NCBI RefSeq assembly: GCF_000760735.1
Contig: NZ_JMEX01000008.1
Location: 776,018-840,017, forward strand
Reading direction: 5' to 3'
DNA: 64,000 nt
Source: Rhodococcoides fascians A44A
Lineage (GTDB): Bacteria > Actinomycetota > Actinomycetes > Mycobacteriales > Mycobacteriaceae
The position numbers and the translations under genes were made by a program. Below are positions 36,790 to 45,598 of the stretch, one piece after another. Below the pieces are notes generated by a model. It was given only the letters and a program-made list of their open reading frames with translations. It ran no database searches and was not told the origin of the DNA. Position 1 is the stretch's first letter; each line of letters opens with the position of its first letter.

Positions 36790-38460
36790 GTGATACCGCA
36801 GCCGCTACGCCGAACGATCGATGCGCTCGCTCGGCGACTCGGCCGCAGTAGTGCCGCACTGAACGAGCAGGTCCAGAAGTTCGACTCCGAACACCCTTGG
36901 TTCCTCAGCTCCGAGGAGCGCGGCAACCCCGACACCCGCATCGCGGCCTGGACGGACGGCAACCGGGTCACCCCGCTCGTGCACGGCAAACCCTATTTCG
37001 CGGCTCTGGCGAGCGCGCTGGACGCCGCGGGCGAGGGCGACCTGGTGCTGTTCACCGATTGGCGCGGTGACCCGGAACAGCTGCTGACCGACGACACGAC
37101 CGTCGAGGACGCGCTCGCGTCGGTTGCGCAGCGCGGCGGCATCGTCAAGGGCATGGTGTGGCGCTCGCACATCGAGACCCTCGGCTTCACCGGTCCCAAG
37201 AACCGGAAGTTGGCGTTGCGTCTCGAGGAGGCAGGCGGCGAGGTGATTCTCGACCAACGGGTCCTGACGCTGGGAAGTCATCACCAGAAGTTCGTCGTCG
37301 TCCGGTATCAGGATCCCGACACGGTCGACCTCGCGTTCGTCGGTGGTATCGATCTCGCGCGTGCCCGACGCGACGACGCCGATCATTTCGGCGACCCCGT
37401 GAGCCGGCCGTTCCCGCCCGAGTACGGCGAACTTCCCGCGTGGCACGACATGCAGGTGCAGGTGCAGGGGCCCGCGGTCCGCGACATCGAGCACGTCTTC
37501 CGTGAACGGTGGGAGGATCCGGCCGCGTTGTCCCGCCTGCCGTGGCACGCCATCCCCGACATTCTCCGCGGCGTCACCCGTGAGGTGTCGGAACTGCCGG
37601 AGCAGCACGACGCACCCGCAGCCGCGGGCACCTGCAGCGTCCAACTTCTCCGCACGTATCCGCGCAGACGCCCGGCGTATCCGTTCGCGACTCAGGGTGA
37701 GTTCAGCGCGGCCCGCGCGTACGCGAAGGTTCTGCGGCGCGCCCGCGAACTGGTCTACGTCGAGGATCAGTACCTGTGGTCGGTGGACGTGGCGCGGGTG
37801 TTCGCCGCCGCTCTGCGACGCTCACAGGATCTGCGCCTGGTCATCGTCGTCCCGAAGCATCTCGACGACGACAGTGCCATCACCATTCCGTCGGCTCTGC
37901 TCGGCCACTCCGCGGCACTCGACGTGATCCGCGATGCGGGTGGTGACCGCGTGCTCGTCCTAGACCTCGAGAATGATCGCGGCATCCCGGTCTACGTGCA
38001 TTCGAAGGTGTGCATCGTCGACGACGTGTGGGCCGCCGTCGGTTCCGACAACTTCAACCGGCGGTCGTGGACTCACGACTCCGAGCTGACGGCCGCGATC
38101 GTCGACGACGAACGCGACGTTCGTGAACCCGTCGACCCGGCCGGTCTCGGCGACGGAGCACGGGTGTTCGCGCGCGAGCTACGGCTGGAACTCATCCGCG
38201 AGCACCTGGGCCGCGCGCCGGGCGACGACGAAGACCTCGTCGATCCCGCGTCGTTCTTCGACGCGGTGAGCAGCAGCGCGGCGCGTCTCGACGCCTGGCA
38301 CACGGCACCGTCGGCGTCGCCGCGCCCGTCGGGCAGACTTCGCCGCCATGAAATCGACGTGCCTCCGCAGTGGCAGCAACGGCTGGCGGCGGTCGCGTAT
38401 CGCCTGTTCGTCGATCCCGACGGCAGGCCCCTCGGTATGAGGTTCCGCCGCCGTTTCTGA
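36790..38460 (+). CDS. phospholipase D-family protein
   Basis: 556-residue protein with two HKD-type halves. The second motif is canonical (VHSKVCIVDD, followed by SDNFNRRSWTHDSEL). The first reads SHHQKFVVVRY, keeping His and Lys but with Arg where the HxKxxxxD aspartate is expected. Other PLD landmarks are GGIDLARARRDDADHFGD, WHDMQVQVQGPAV and EDQYLWSVDVARVF. It resembles the large PLDc proteins of actinobacteria that cleave or transfer phosphatidyl groups. No signal peptide is seen, so it may be cytosolic or membrane-associated. GTG start. Confidence 0.85.
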   Translation: MIPQPLRRTIDALARRLGRSSAALNEQVQKFDSEHPWFLSSEERGNPDTRIAAWTDGNRVTPLVHGKPYFAALASALDAAGEGDLVLFTDWRGDPEQLLTDDTTVEDALASVAQRGGIVKGMVWRSHIETLGFTGPKNRKLALRLEEAGGEVILDQRVLTLGSHHQKFVVVRYQDPDTVDLAFVGGIDLARARRDDADHFGDPVSRPFPPEYGELPAWHDMQVQVQGPAVRDIEHVFRERWEDPAALSRLPWHAIPDILRGVTREVSELPEQHDAPAAAGTCSVQLLRTYPRRRPAYPFATQGEFSAARAYAKVLRRARELVYVEDQYLWSVDVARVFAAALRRSQDLRLVIVVPKHLDDDSAITIPSALLGHSAALDVIRDAGGDRVLVLDLENDRGIPVYVHSKVCIVDDVWAAVGSDNFNRRSWTHDSELTAAIVDDERDVREPVDPAGLGDGARVFARELRLELIREHLGRAPGDDEDLVDPASFFDAVSSSAARLDAWHTAPSASPRPSGRLRRHEIDVPPQWQQRLAAVAYRLFVDPDGRPLGMRFRRRF

Positions 38461-38510
38461 CACACTGAACATTCAACTTCCCTACGAATCGTTCAGAAAC
38501 GGGCATTTCG

Positions 38511-39935
38511 ATGGATTCGCAGCGCGTCAGCTCACGTGTCGGCAGCGCTGCCGACGTGACTCGTCGCGCAGCACTCGTCGGCGCAGTGGTGTTTCTCGCC
38601 TGTCTGTTCGGGATCGCAACTCGCCTTCCGGGCACGCTGGCCGTGTTCTGGCCCGCCAACGCCCTGCTGCTGGGCATACTGCTTCGCTCACCGCGCCTCG
38701 CAACGCCCGCCACCTGGGTCAGTGCGACGCTCGGCTACATTGCCGCCGACACGGTGACCGGTAGTCCACTGTTCTCCAACCTCGTCCTCAACCTGTGCAA
38801 CGTCGCAGGCGTCGCGGCGGGCTTCCTGGTCTTCCGTCTCATCGGCCAGCAACGCCCCTGGCTGACGCGTGTCCAGTCGCTTGCGTTGGTGGCCGCGGTC
38901 ATTCTCGTCGCGTCCTCCGTCGCCGGTGTCGCGGGCGGATTCGCGAACTCGGCCATCGAGTCGACTCCGTGGCAGAGCGGATGGGCGCGCTGGTTCTCCG
39001 GAGAGTTCCTCAACTACATGGCGGTCATGCCTGCGGTTCTCACCGCGCCCACGAGGGCGGACCTCCGTCGATTCCGTCGGCGCGGCGAGGTCATCGCACT
39101 CGCGCGGCGGGTCGCCCCAGCCGCTGCGTTGCTGGTGCTCTGCCTGATCCTCGTGTGGGCGGTCGGAGGCTCGGGCGCGATCACGTTCGCCATGCCCGCC
39201 CTCGTCGTGGCCGCGTTGACGACGGGGGTCTTCGTCACATCGCTGTTCATCTGGACGACGACGATGTGGATGCTCGTCCTCACCGCCGACGGGCACATCG
39301 GGGTCCCGGACCTCGGCGCGATGCCGGTGGAACTGTCGGTGAGCATCGGATTGTCGTTCCTCGCGATCGCCCCGATCGCCGTGGCCTGCGTGACCAACGA
39401 GCGGCGCGCAGCCATCACCGCGTTACGCCACGCCGTCGCTCACGACGACCTGACCGGCGCCCTACGCCGGGACGAGTTCTTCCGTCGCGCACACCGTTTG
39501 ACCCGCGACGCCGCCGACGGTGTTGCCACGGTCCTGATGATGGACCTCGATCACTTCAAGGCCCTCAACGACACGTACGGGCACAGCGCGGGCGACGGTG
39601 CTCTCGAGCGATTCGCCGACGACGTCCGGTCTCACCTCGGCCGCCGTCACCTGTTCGCGCGGCTCGGCGGAGAAGAATTCGCGGTGTTCTGCACCGACGT
39701 CTCCGAGCTCGACGCCTACGCCATCGCAGACACCATTCGCATCGGCCAGTTCCAGCGTGCGACAGAGCACTTCGCCGGTCACGGCGTGACCGTCAGCATC
39801 GGACTCGCGCACGGATCCGACAGTCTCGAGATGCTCTTCGACGCTGCCGACCGGGCGCTGTACGACGCGAAGCGACAGGGCCGCAATCGCATCGTCACAG
39901 CAACACCCGCGAGCGACGTTCACCGGTCGAGCTGA
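38511..39935 (+). CDS. membrane diguanylate cyclase (MASE1-like plus GGDEF)
   Basis: 474-residue protein with about eight N-terminal membrane helices (residues 20-290; FWPANALLLGILL is typical of MASE1 sensors) and a GGDEF domain (about 305-465). The active site reads RLGGEEF and the substrate region MMDLDHFKALNDTYGHSAGD is intact, so it should make c-di-GMP. The usual product-inhibition RxxD I-site before GGEEF is not present (RRHL occupies it), suggesting weak feedback. 50 bases after the PLD gene. Confidence 0.88.
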   Translation: MDSQRVSSRVGSAADVTRRAALVGAVVFLACLFGIATRLPGTLAVFWPANALLLGILLRSPRLATPATWVSATLGYIAADTVTGSPLFSNLVLNLCNVAGVAAGFLVFRLIGQQRPWLTRVQSLALVAAVILVASSVAGVAGGFANSAIESTPWQSGWARWFSGEFLNYMAVMPAVLTAPTRADLRRFRRRGEVIALARRVAPAAALLVLCLILVWAVGGSGAITFAMPALVVAALTTGVFVTSLFIWTTTMWMLVLTADGHIGVPDLGAMPVELSVSIGLSFLAIAPIAVACVTNERRAAITALRHAVAHDDLTGALRRDEFFRRAHRLTRDAADGVATVLMMDLDHFKALNDTYGHSAGDGALERFADDVRSHLGRRHLFARLGGEEFAVFCTDVSELDAYAIADTIRIGQFQRATEHFAGHGVTVSIGLAHGSDSLEMLFDAADRALYDAKRQGRNRIVTATPASDVHRSS

Positions 39936-39944
39936 CGGACACTG

Positions 39945-40646
39945 TCAGGACAGAGCTTGAACCACTCTGTCCGCCAACGGTTTCGTCGACGCCGGATTCT
40001 GCCCGGTGTAGAGCGTGCGGTCGACGACGACGTGCGGCGACCACGGATCGGAGCTCTCGAACCGTGCGCCGAGCTCCTTCAACCTGGATTCGAGAAGCCA
40101 CGGCGCCTTGTCCGCCAGACCTGCCTGGGTTTCCTCCTCGTCGGTGAAACCGGTCAGCTGATAGCCGTCGAACACCCATCCCCCGTCCGACGTCGTGGCA
40201 GGCAGCAGGGCAGCGGGTGCGTGGCACACTGCCGACACGATCTTGCCCGTGCTCAGGAAATCGGTCACGAGCGCACCGAAACTCGTCGACACCGCGAGGT
40301 CCTCCATCGGCCCGTGGCCTCCCGGCACGAAGATTGCATCGAAGTCCGATGCCCGCTGATCCTCGAGCGAGGCCGGGTTCTGCAGTATCGACTCGATCGA
40401 GTCCAAGTATTTCTTCTGGTCGGCGACCTTCACCTCGTCGCCTCCGTTGGCGTCGACCGCAAGCGATCCCTCGTCGACGACGGGCGCCCTGCCACCCGGC
40501 GTCGCGACGACGACATCCCAGCCGGCGTCGACGAACGTGCGGTGAGATTCGACGAGTTCCTCGGCCCAGAAGCCCGTCGGATGCTTGGTTCCGTCGTTCA
40601 GGGTCCAGTGGTCGGCGGCGGTCACAGCGAACAATAGTTTCGTCAT
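39945..40646 (-). CDS. DJ-1/PfpI-family protein, class I glutamine amidotransferase-like
   Basis: 233-residue protein of the DJ-1/PfpI superfamily, close to the Hsp31-like group that deglycates or detoxifies glyoxals or acts as chaperone. The nucleophile Cys lies in SAVCHAPAALLP, preceded by the acid in PGGHGPMEDLA. WTLNDGTKHPTGFWAEELVE is typical of this group's N-terminus. The start at 40646 is used; 40658 is an alternative. Convergent with the diguanylate cyclase gene. Confidence 0.85.
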   Translation of the reverse strand: MTKLLFAVTAADHWTLNDGTKHPTGFWAEELVESHRTFVDAGWDVVVATPGGRAPVVDEGSLAVDANGGDEVKVADQKKYLDSIESILQNPASLEDQRASDFDAIFVPGGHGPMEDLAVSTSFGALVTDFLSTGKIVSAVCHAPAALLPATTSDGGWVFDGYQLTGFTDEEETQAGLADKAPWLLESRLKELGARFESSDPWSPHVVVDRTLYTGQNPASTKPLADRVVQALS

Positions 40647-40703
40647 GCGCCCTGGCATGCCCGCTGGCGCTACTTCCGAATCAGTCGCGCACTCCGGTCA
40701 TCG

Positions 40704-42635
40704 TCACTTACCAGGTGAGGACAGGTACGTCATGAGCCTCGTCGTCACGTACCCGCTGTTGTAGGCGCCGAGGGCGTTGAACTGCTCCAGCGGGGTGCCC
40801 GCACGCCTGACGCCTGCGCTTTCGAACTGCCCGACGGTGATGACCGGTTGTGTACCGCCGGCCTGCAGTGCCGCGATGTCGGAGGACAACTGCGCGCGGG
40901 CGAGGTCGAAAGCGTTCGACAGCGCGTTCTCGTACATGAACCCGGTGACGCGGAGGTTGTCGTCGGTGATCGCGTTGTTGTAGTACTTCTCGACCAGTTG
41001 CTGATTGCGGACGTAGTTGCTGACGCCGTAACCGATGGTCGCGTACTGCCCGTTGGGTTTTCCCTCTCCGAGATACTTCTCGATCGCGGGCTGCGCGTTC
41101 CGTTGGTGCACGGCTGCCGCGACGTCGATGTCCATGTAGGACAGCTGGCCGATCACCGAATCCAGTGAGCGCCCCGTACGATCCGCCACCTGGGCGGGCA
41201 TTCCGGTCCGAAACGCGGCGAGGTTGGCGTCGGCGCCGCGGCGGAAGAAGTCGCCGACCTGAGCGAGGTCGACGCCCGAGTCGATGTCGGCGCCAGGATT
41301 GTCGCGGCCGACCTCCCACACGGCTTTCGTACCTGCCAGTTGGGCTTTCGCTGCTTCGAGAAAGATCAACGGGGTCGAGAGATAGTCGACGAACTCGACG
41401 ATATCGATGGGTTGTGTGTCGATCCGGCCGTCGATCGCCTCGATCTCGCTTGCGGCGTAGTCGAAGATCGTCAGCGCGTCGAAGGCGCCCGCGTACGCGT
41501 TGACCACTGCTTCGACGTCGGGCAAGGTCTTGGGTTCGAACGTGGCGATGGAATCGAGAAACGAGAAGAACGCGGCTTCCGCCGGACCGGTGTTGGTAGC
41601 CTGCACAACAAATGCGCCCAGACCCGCCGGACCCTGAGAGACCAACGGTGTCAACGAGTTACCCACCGAATACGACGCTTCCATGACGGCCGCAGCTTCT
41701 AGCGCGGTGACCAACGCGCCGGCTATCGACCCTTGCCGATGCAGATCTCGAGCCCGGTCGGCGGCCTTCGCAGCAGTCTCCGGGAGCCCGGTGTTCATCA
41801 TCGTCCGAAGGATGTTCACGTCGAGCGTGTCCAGCATCGTCAGCGCATTGTCGTACCGGCCCATCGCGGCGGTGTACTGCGCATCGACCTTGTCGTACGC
41901 CCGGTTGTCGAGCCGCGTGTCCGGTTCCAGCCTCGGTGCCTCCAACTCGGAGCCGGTGAGCAGCCCGTACGCCTCGTAGATATCACCGACCTCGACGACG
42001 TTCACTCCGGCTCGGTCCCCGATCCGCACGACATCGACACTGTCTCCGTTGCGGTCGGTGCTGTTGCGTTGCCCGAGTGGGATCAGCACCGTGTCGTACC
42101 CGGCGGCGCCCGCGGCCTGCACCTTCTCGGGGATGCCGCCGACAGGACCGATGGTGCCCGTTGCGTTGATCGTTCCGGTCATCGTCGCGGTGTCGGAGAT
42201 CTGTTCGTCGCGCTGCAACGCGATGAGCGCCGCGGTCTTCAACGCGCCCGCGCTGGGACCGTCGATCTGCCCGCTGATCTCGAACTCGAAGCGACCGGAC
42301 ATCGGCTGCGACATGATCAACGTCGAAACGATCGCGGCGTTCCACGACGCCGCCCTCGAGGCGTCGCCCAGGCCGGAGACCTCGTCTTCGGAGAAGTCGA
42401 CGCGAAACGACGAGTCCGTGGTCGCCGACCTCGTGACGATTTCCTCACCGACTCCACCGTCGCCGCTTCCGGTGGTGAAGAGCGGCGCGATGGTCATCGA
42501 CCTGCTCTCCGTCGATACCGCACTCATCCCCTCGGACAGTGCCGTCCCCTGCGTCGTCGATGCGCAGCCGACCGCGAGTACCGCGGCCACCCCCACGGCG
42601 ACCGACCTGGTCGCGAGAACTCTCCGCCTTGCCAT
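40704..42635 (-). CDS. secreted lipoprotein with Lon (S16) protease-type domain
   Basis: 643-residue exported protein. The leader VAVGVAAVLAVGCAS is a lipobox signal peptide. Residues 60-205 have the Lon proteolytic fold: GQIDGPSAGALKTAALIALQ carries the Ser nucleophile position and GIPEKVQAAGAAGYDTVLIP the Lys position, so the Ser/Lys dyad seems intact. There is no AAA+ ATPase domain. The 400-residue remainder is helical and unassigned, with one stretch (LRTMMNTGLPETAAKAADRA) like a TPR-type helix pair. GGGAGGG lies 5 bases before the ATG. It may process or bind an extracytoplasmic client. Confidence 0.75.
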   Translation of the reverse strand: MARRRVLATRSVAVGVAAVLAVGCASTTQGTALSEGMSAVSTESRSMTIAPLFTTGSGDGGVGEEIVTRSATTDSSFRVDFSEDEVSGLGDASRAASWNAAIVSTLIMSQPMSGRFEFEISGQIDGPSAGALKTAALIALQRDEQISDTATMTGTINATGTIGPVGGIPEKVQAAGAAGYDTVLIPLGQRNSTDRNGDSVDVVRIGDRAGVNVVEVGDIYEAYGLLTGSELEAPRLEPDTRLDNRAYDKVDAQYTAAMGRYDNALTMLDTLDVNILRTMMNTGLPETAAKAADRARDLHRQGSIAGALVTALEAAAVMEASYSVGNSLTPLVSQGPAGLGAFVVQATNTGPAEAAFFSFLDSIATFEPKTLPDVEAVVNAYAGAFDALTIFDYAASEIEAIDGRIDTQPIDIVEFVDYLSTPLIFLEAAKAQLAGTKAVWEVGRDNPGADIDSGVDLAQVGDFFRRGADANLAAFRTGMPAQVADRTGRSLDSVIGQLSYMDIDVAAAVHQRNAQPAIEKYLGEGKPNGQYATIGYGVSNYVRNQQLVEKYYNNAITDDNLRVTGFMYENALSNAFDLARAQLSSDIAALQAGGTQPVITVGQFESAGVRRAGTPLEQFNALGAYNSGYVTTRLMTYLSSPGK

Positions 42636-42758
42636 GACAACCCTCCCCGAACACACCGAATCGGACAAAAAGAACAATCGCCCGTTCAATGTAGGAGATG
42701 GCAGCCCGTCAGGCCATGAGTAGATCCACTCGAGCAGACTGGGTAGAAATCGCTGCGA

Positions 42759-43601
42759 CTACCCGACCGAGCGACCAGCAGGGCGCAGCACGACGGTGAA
42801 GTTGTCCACCGTGGACTCGGTCACCTCGGGCGGGATCGCGGCGCCGTCGTCGCCGAGTATCGACAGAATGTCGAACCCTGCGCCGACGACGAGACTGCGC
42901 AGGTCCGTCAACGACGTGAAGTGCATGACCGGCCCGAAGTCGTGTGCAGCGAGCGGACCGACTGCCCACGAACCGTGGTCGACCGTCAGACCCCGATGCC
43001 GTCGCCAGTTCACCACTCTGCGTACCGAACCAGCCGGATCCAGAACACGACGCCCGACTGACACGGCGATCTTGCGCGGCGAGAACGTCATCGGACGGTT
43101 GGGGCGCGAGAGCTGGAACGGTGACTCGCCGAATCCGGGGCCGTTCTTGTTGAGCGTCGCTACCACGACGATGCCGTCGACGGCGACGACGCGGCGGCAC
43201 TCACGCATCACCGACAGTCTGTCGTCGTGGTCGACAGTGTCCATTCCGTTGTTGCTGAAGAGCACCAATCCGTAGCGTCCATCGGCGATCGGACGCATGT
43301 CGCGGGCGTCGGCGACGTGAGCCGGGAATTGCGGAAAACTACGCCGGAACGCGTCGATCATGTTGGGTGAGTAGTCCACTGCCGTGTAGTCATCGGAGAG
43401 CAGCCGCAGCAACGGTGTCGTTCGGCCACCTCCTACACCGATGTCGAGCACCGGTCGACCTCGAACGTGGGGTGCGGCGAGCGCGAGTGCAGCGGCCTCG
43501 CCGCCGTCGAGGAATCCAGTGGTCGGCGCGGCGTAGGACTCGTACACGGCTGCGACGTGGGCATCGTCGAAGACGTGCTGGTTGTGGTCGGCTCGATCCA
43601 T
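42759..43601 (-). CDS. class I SAM-dependent methyltransferase
   Basis: 280-residue methyltransferase. SAM motif I is PVLDIGVGGGRTTPLL, motif II VDYSPNMIDAFRRSF, and VADARDMRPIADGRYGLVLF follows. The C-terminal half includes MTFSPRKIAVSVGRRVL, not diagnostic of substrate. It lies 71 bases after the LacI-type regulator on the same strand; a LacI/cre-like dyad lies 12 bases before its start, so that regulator may control it. Confidence 0.85.
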   Translation of the reverse strand: MDRADHNQHVFDDAHVAAVYESYAAPTTGFLDGGEAAALALAAPHVRGRPVLDIGVGGGRTTPLLRLLSDDYTAVDYSPNMIDAFRRSFPQFPAHVADARDMRPIADGRYGLVLFSNNGMDTVDHDDRLSVMRECRRVVAVDGIVVVATLNKNGPGFGESPFQLSRPNRPMTFSPRKIAVSVGRRVLDPAGSVRRVVNWRRHRGLTVDHGSWAVGPLAAHDFGPVMHFTSLTDLRSLVVGAGFDILSILGDDGAAIPPEVTESTVDNFTVVLRPAGRSVG

Positions 43602-43612
43602 CAGATGGCCCC

Positions 43613-43626
43613 CTGAACGCTTTCAG
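43613..43626. promoter_or_regulatory. LacI/cre-like dyad before the methyltransferase gene
   Basis: On the minus strand CTGAAAGCGTTCAG: 5-bp arms CTGAA/TTCAG around AGCG, containing TGAAAGCGTT, the left part of LacI-family (cre-type) operators. It sits 12 bases upstream of the methyltransferase ATG and just downstream of the LacI-type gene. Confidence 0.4.
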
Positions 43627-43672
43627 TTTCAACAAGCCTACGGAGCCAACCTGAATGTCCGATAAGTACAGA

Positions 43673-44665
43673 TCAGGCGGAGGCTCGCCGCGGGGGTGCC
43701 GTCGTCCTTCGCCGGACGAGCTCCGGCGCCAGCACCACATCGCGCGCAGTCTCACCCGCTATCCGCGCGAGCGCTTCCTGCACCGCAGCCTCGGCGAGCG
43801 CGGCCACATCCTGAGAGATCGACGTCAGCTGGATGTGGGCAATGCGCGCCAAGCGAGAATCGTCGTATCCGACGACCGAGACGTCCCCCGGTACGTCGAC
43901 ACCGCGACGGAGCAGGTGATCCAGTACTCCGGTGGCGGAGTTGTCGTTGAACGCCACCACGGCCGTCGGAGGATCGGACGAGTCGAGCAGCTGCCGCATT
44001 CCCTGTGCGCCTTCGGTTTCGGTGATACCACCCTCGACGATGGGGGCCGGCAGACCGTGCCTTGTCATGGCGTCGGTGAAGCCTTGGCGCCTGTCCTGCG
44101 CGCCCGCCGAACTGCCACCGTCGATGTGGGCGATTCGCTTGTGTCCCAATGAAATCAGATGCTCCACCGCCGAACCGACACCGGCCACATCGTCACCGCG
44201 CACCGATCCGATACCGTCGACGCCGCTGGTGCGCAGCAGCGTCACGACCGGCACCGCGCGGTCGACCGAACCGAGTTCGGTTGCATCCATTCGCGACCCG
44301 AGCAGCAGCGCTGCTTCGCATCGCTCGTGCACGAGCGTCTTCACCGCACTGGCCTCGTCCCGAGTGGGCGCGACTGCACCGAGCATCACGTCGTACCCGG
44401 CGCGTTCGGCAACGCCGTAGATCTGCTCGACGAGATCGCCGTGGAACGGCTGCTGCAGATCGAACGTGACCCCCAACAGGCGGGAGCTGGTCTGACGAAG
44501 TTTCTGCGCACGACGGTCCGGGACGTAACCGATCTCATCGGCGATCGACTTGATCCGCGCACGAGTCTCCTCCGAAGCCCCCTCCACTCCCCGCATGACG
44601 ATCGAGACGAGCGCAGGTGACACCCCGGCAGCTTTCGCCACATCGGCCATGGTCGGTCGAGCCAC
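43673..44665 (-). CDS. LacI-family transcriptional regulator
   Basis: 330-residue regulator. The HTH is MADVAKAAGVSPALVSIVMR with hinge VSEETRARIKSIADEIGYVP-like sequence (GASEETRARIKSIADEIGYV), and the periplasmic-binding-like effector domain follows (HIDGGSSAGAQDRRQGF; VVGYDDSRLARIAHIQLTSI). The GTG at 44665 is preferred to upstream starts because AAAGGGA lies 6 bases before it and the HTH begins at residue 6. The effector is probably a sugar or related molecule. The methyltransferase gene lies downstream on the same strand. Confidence 0.9.
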   Translation of the reverse strand: MARPTMADVAKAAGVSPALVSIVMRGVEGASEETRARIKSIADEIGYVPDRRAQKLRQTSSRLLGVTFDLQQPFHGDLVEQIYGVAERAGYDVMLGAVAPTRDEASAVKTLVHERCEAALLLGSRMDATELGSVDRAVPVVTLLRTSGVDGIGSVRGDDVAGVGSAVEHLISLGHKRIAHIDGGSSAGAQDRRQGFTDAMTRHGLPAPIVEGGITETEGAQGMRQLLDSSDPPTAVVAFNDNSATGVLDHLLRRGVDVPGDVSVVGYDDSRLARIAHIQLTSISQDVAALAEAAVQEALARIAGETARDVVLAPELVRRRTTAPPRRASA

Positions 44666-44753
44666 AGAAGTCCCTTTCCGTCGTTTTCGCCTCGAGAGCA
44701 ACAGTAGACAGAACGCCTCCCCGACGCCCATTCGAACATATGCACTAACAGGC

Positions 44754-44907
44754 TGTGGACAAACCTGTGGAAATCTCGAGGACCAACCTGTCCGATCTGT
44801 GGATGGCGTGTGGATGAACGTGCGCGAGCGACAGGTTTTCACTGCTCAGGGGCTGTGTATGCGAATTACACGCCTGTGAGTAAACGAGGCCGGTCGGCTG
44901 TGGATCG
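44754..44907. promoter_or_regulatory. cluster of five DnaA-box-like 9-mers
   Basis: TGTGGACAA (44754), TGTGGAAAT (44766), TGTGGATGG (44798), TGTGGATGA (44809) and TGTGGATCG (44899) lie in one orientation within 154 bases, in the 263-base space between the LacI and flavodoxin genes. TGTGGACAA is the reverse complement of the actinobacterial DnaA box TTGTCCACA. The rest of the gap has no gene. Confidence 0.45.
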
Positions 44908-44928
44908 ACCGTCGCTAAGCTCGAAGGC

Positions 44929-45402
44929 ATGAGCGAACCGATCCTTGTCTGCGCATCCGTCTCCCACGGAAACACCAGACAGGTCGCCGACGCCATCGCC
45001 GGGGTCCTCGGCGCCTCGGTGATCTCACCCGAATCGGCCGATCCCGCCGGCCGCGACCTCGACGGGCACGACCTCGTCGGCTTCGGATCAGGCATCTACT
45101 ACGGCTCGTTCCACTCCGACCTGGTTGCCTACATCGAGGCACTACCACCCCAGGACGGCAAACCCGCGTTCCTCTTCGCCACCAGCGGCCTCGCCGAATC
45201 CCGCTGGCTCCGCTTCTCCGCATCACTCGTCGAACGGCTCGAACACAAAGGCTTCGACGTCGTCGGAGGTTTCTCCTGCCGCGGATTCGACACATTCATG
45301 CCGTTCAAGCTCGTCGGTGGCATCCGACGCGGGCGACCGAACAACACCGACCTCGCCTCCGCCCGCGCCTTCGCCGAGCACCTGCTCGACAACGCTCGAT
45401 GA
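44929..45402 (+). CDS. flavodoxin-domain protein
   Basis: 157-residue flavodoxin-like protein. The FMN phosphate loop is SVSHGNTRQVADAI, and the two further loops are GSGIYYGSFHSDLV and SGLAESRW. It resembles the FMN domain of protoporphyrinogen-oxidase (HemG)-type flavodoxins of actinobacteria, but the redox partner is unknown. A TAAGCT seven bases before the ATG hints at leaderless expression. It ends before a bidirectional terminator. Confidence 0.85.
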   Translation: MSEPILVCASVSHGNTRQVADAIAGVLGASVISPESADPAGRDLDGHDLVGFGSGIYYGSFHSDLVAYIEALPPQDGKPAFLFATSGLAESRWLRFSASLVERLEHKGFDVVGGFSCRGFDTFMPFKLVGGIRRGRPNNTDLASARAFAEHLLDNAR

Positions 45403-45420
45403 GACCCCGCCCCGCACGAC

Positions 45421-45456
45421 AAAACCCCTCCCCAACTGACATTGGGAAGGGGTTTC
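45421..45456. terminator. bidirectional intrinsic terminator
   Basis: Arms 45422-45435 and 45442-45455 pair over 14 positions with one mismatch (AAACCCCTCCCCAA / TTGGGAAGGGGTTT), loop ctgaca, A-run and T-run at the outsides. It serves the convergent flavodoxin and tRNA-Thr genes. Confidence 0.8.
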
Positions 45457-45465
45457 GCTCTTACG

Positions 45466-45538
45466 AGCCGCCTAAGAGAATCGAACTCTTGACCTTTTCA
45501 TTACGAGTGAAATGCTCTACCGACTGAGCTAAGGCGGC
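45466..45538 (-). tRNA. tRNA-Thr (anticodon CGU)
   Basis: The minus strand folds as a standard cloverleaf: acceptor GCCGCCT/AGGCGGC, D-arm GCTC..GAGC, anticodon stem TTTCA/TGAAA with loop CTCGTAA (anticodon CGT, for ACG codons), T-arm AAGAG-TTCGATT-CTCTT. The discriminator base is T and no CCA is encoded. The 3' side meets the bidirectional terminator. Confidence 0.95.
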
Positions 45539-45598
45539 GTGCCTTTCGGCGTTGGTGAGTCTAACGGAGCATCAGCCCGAAACTGAAATCGACTCCCC

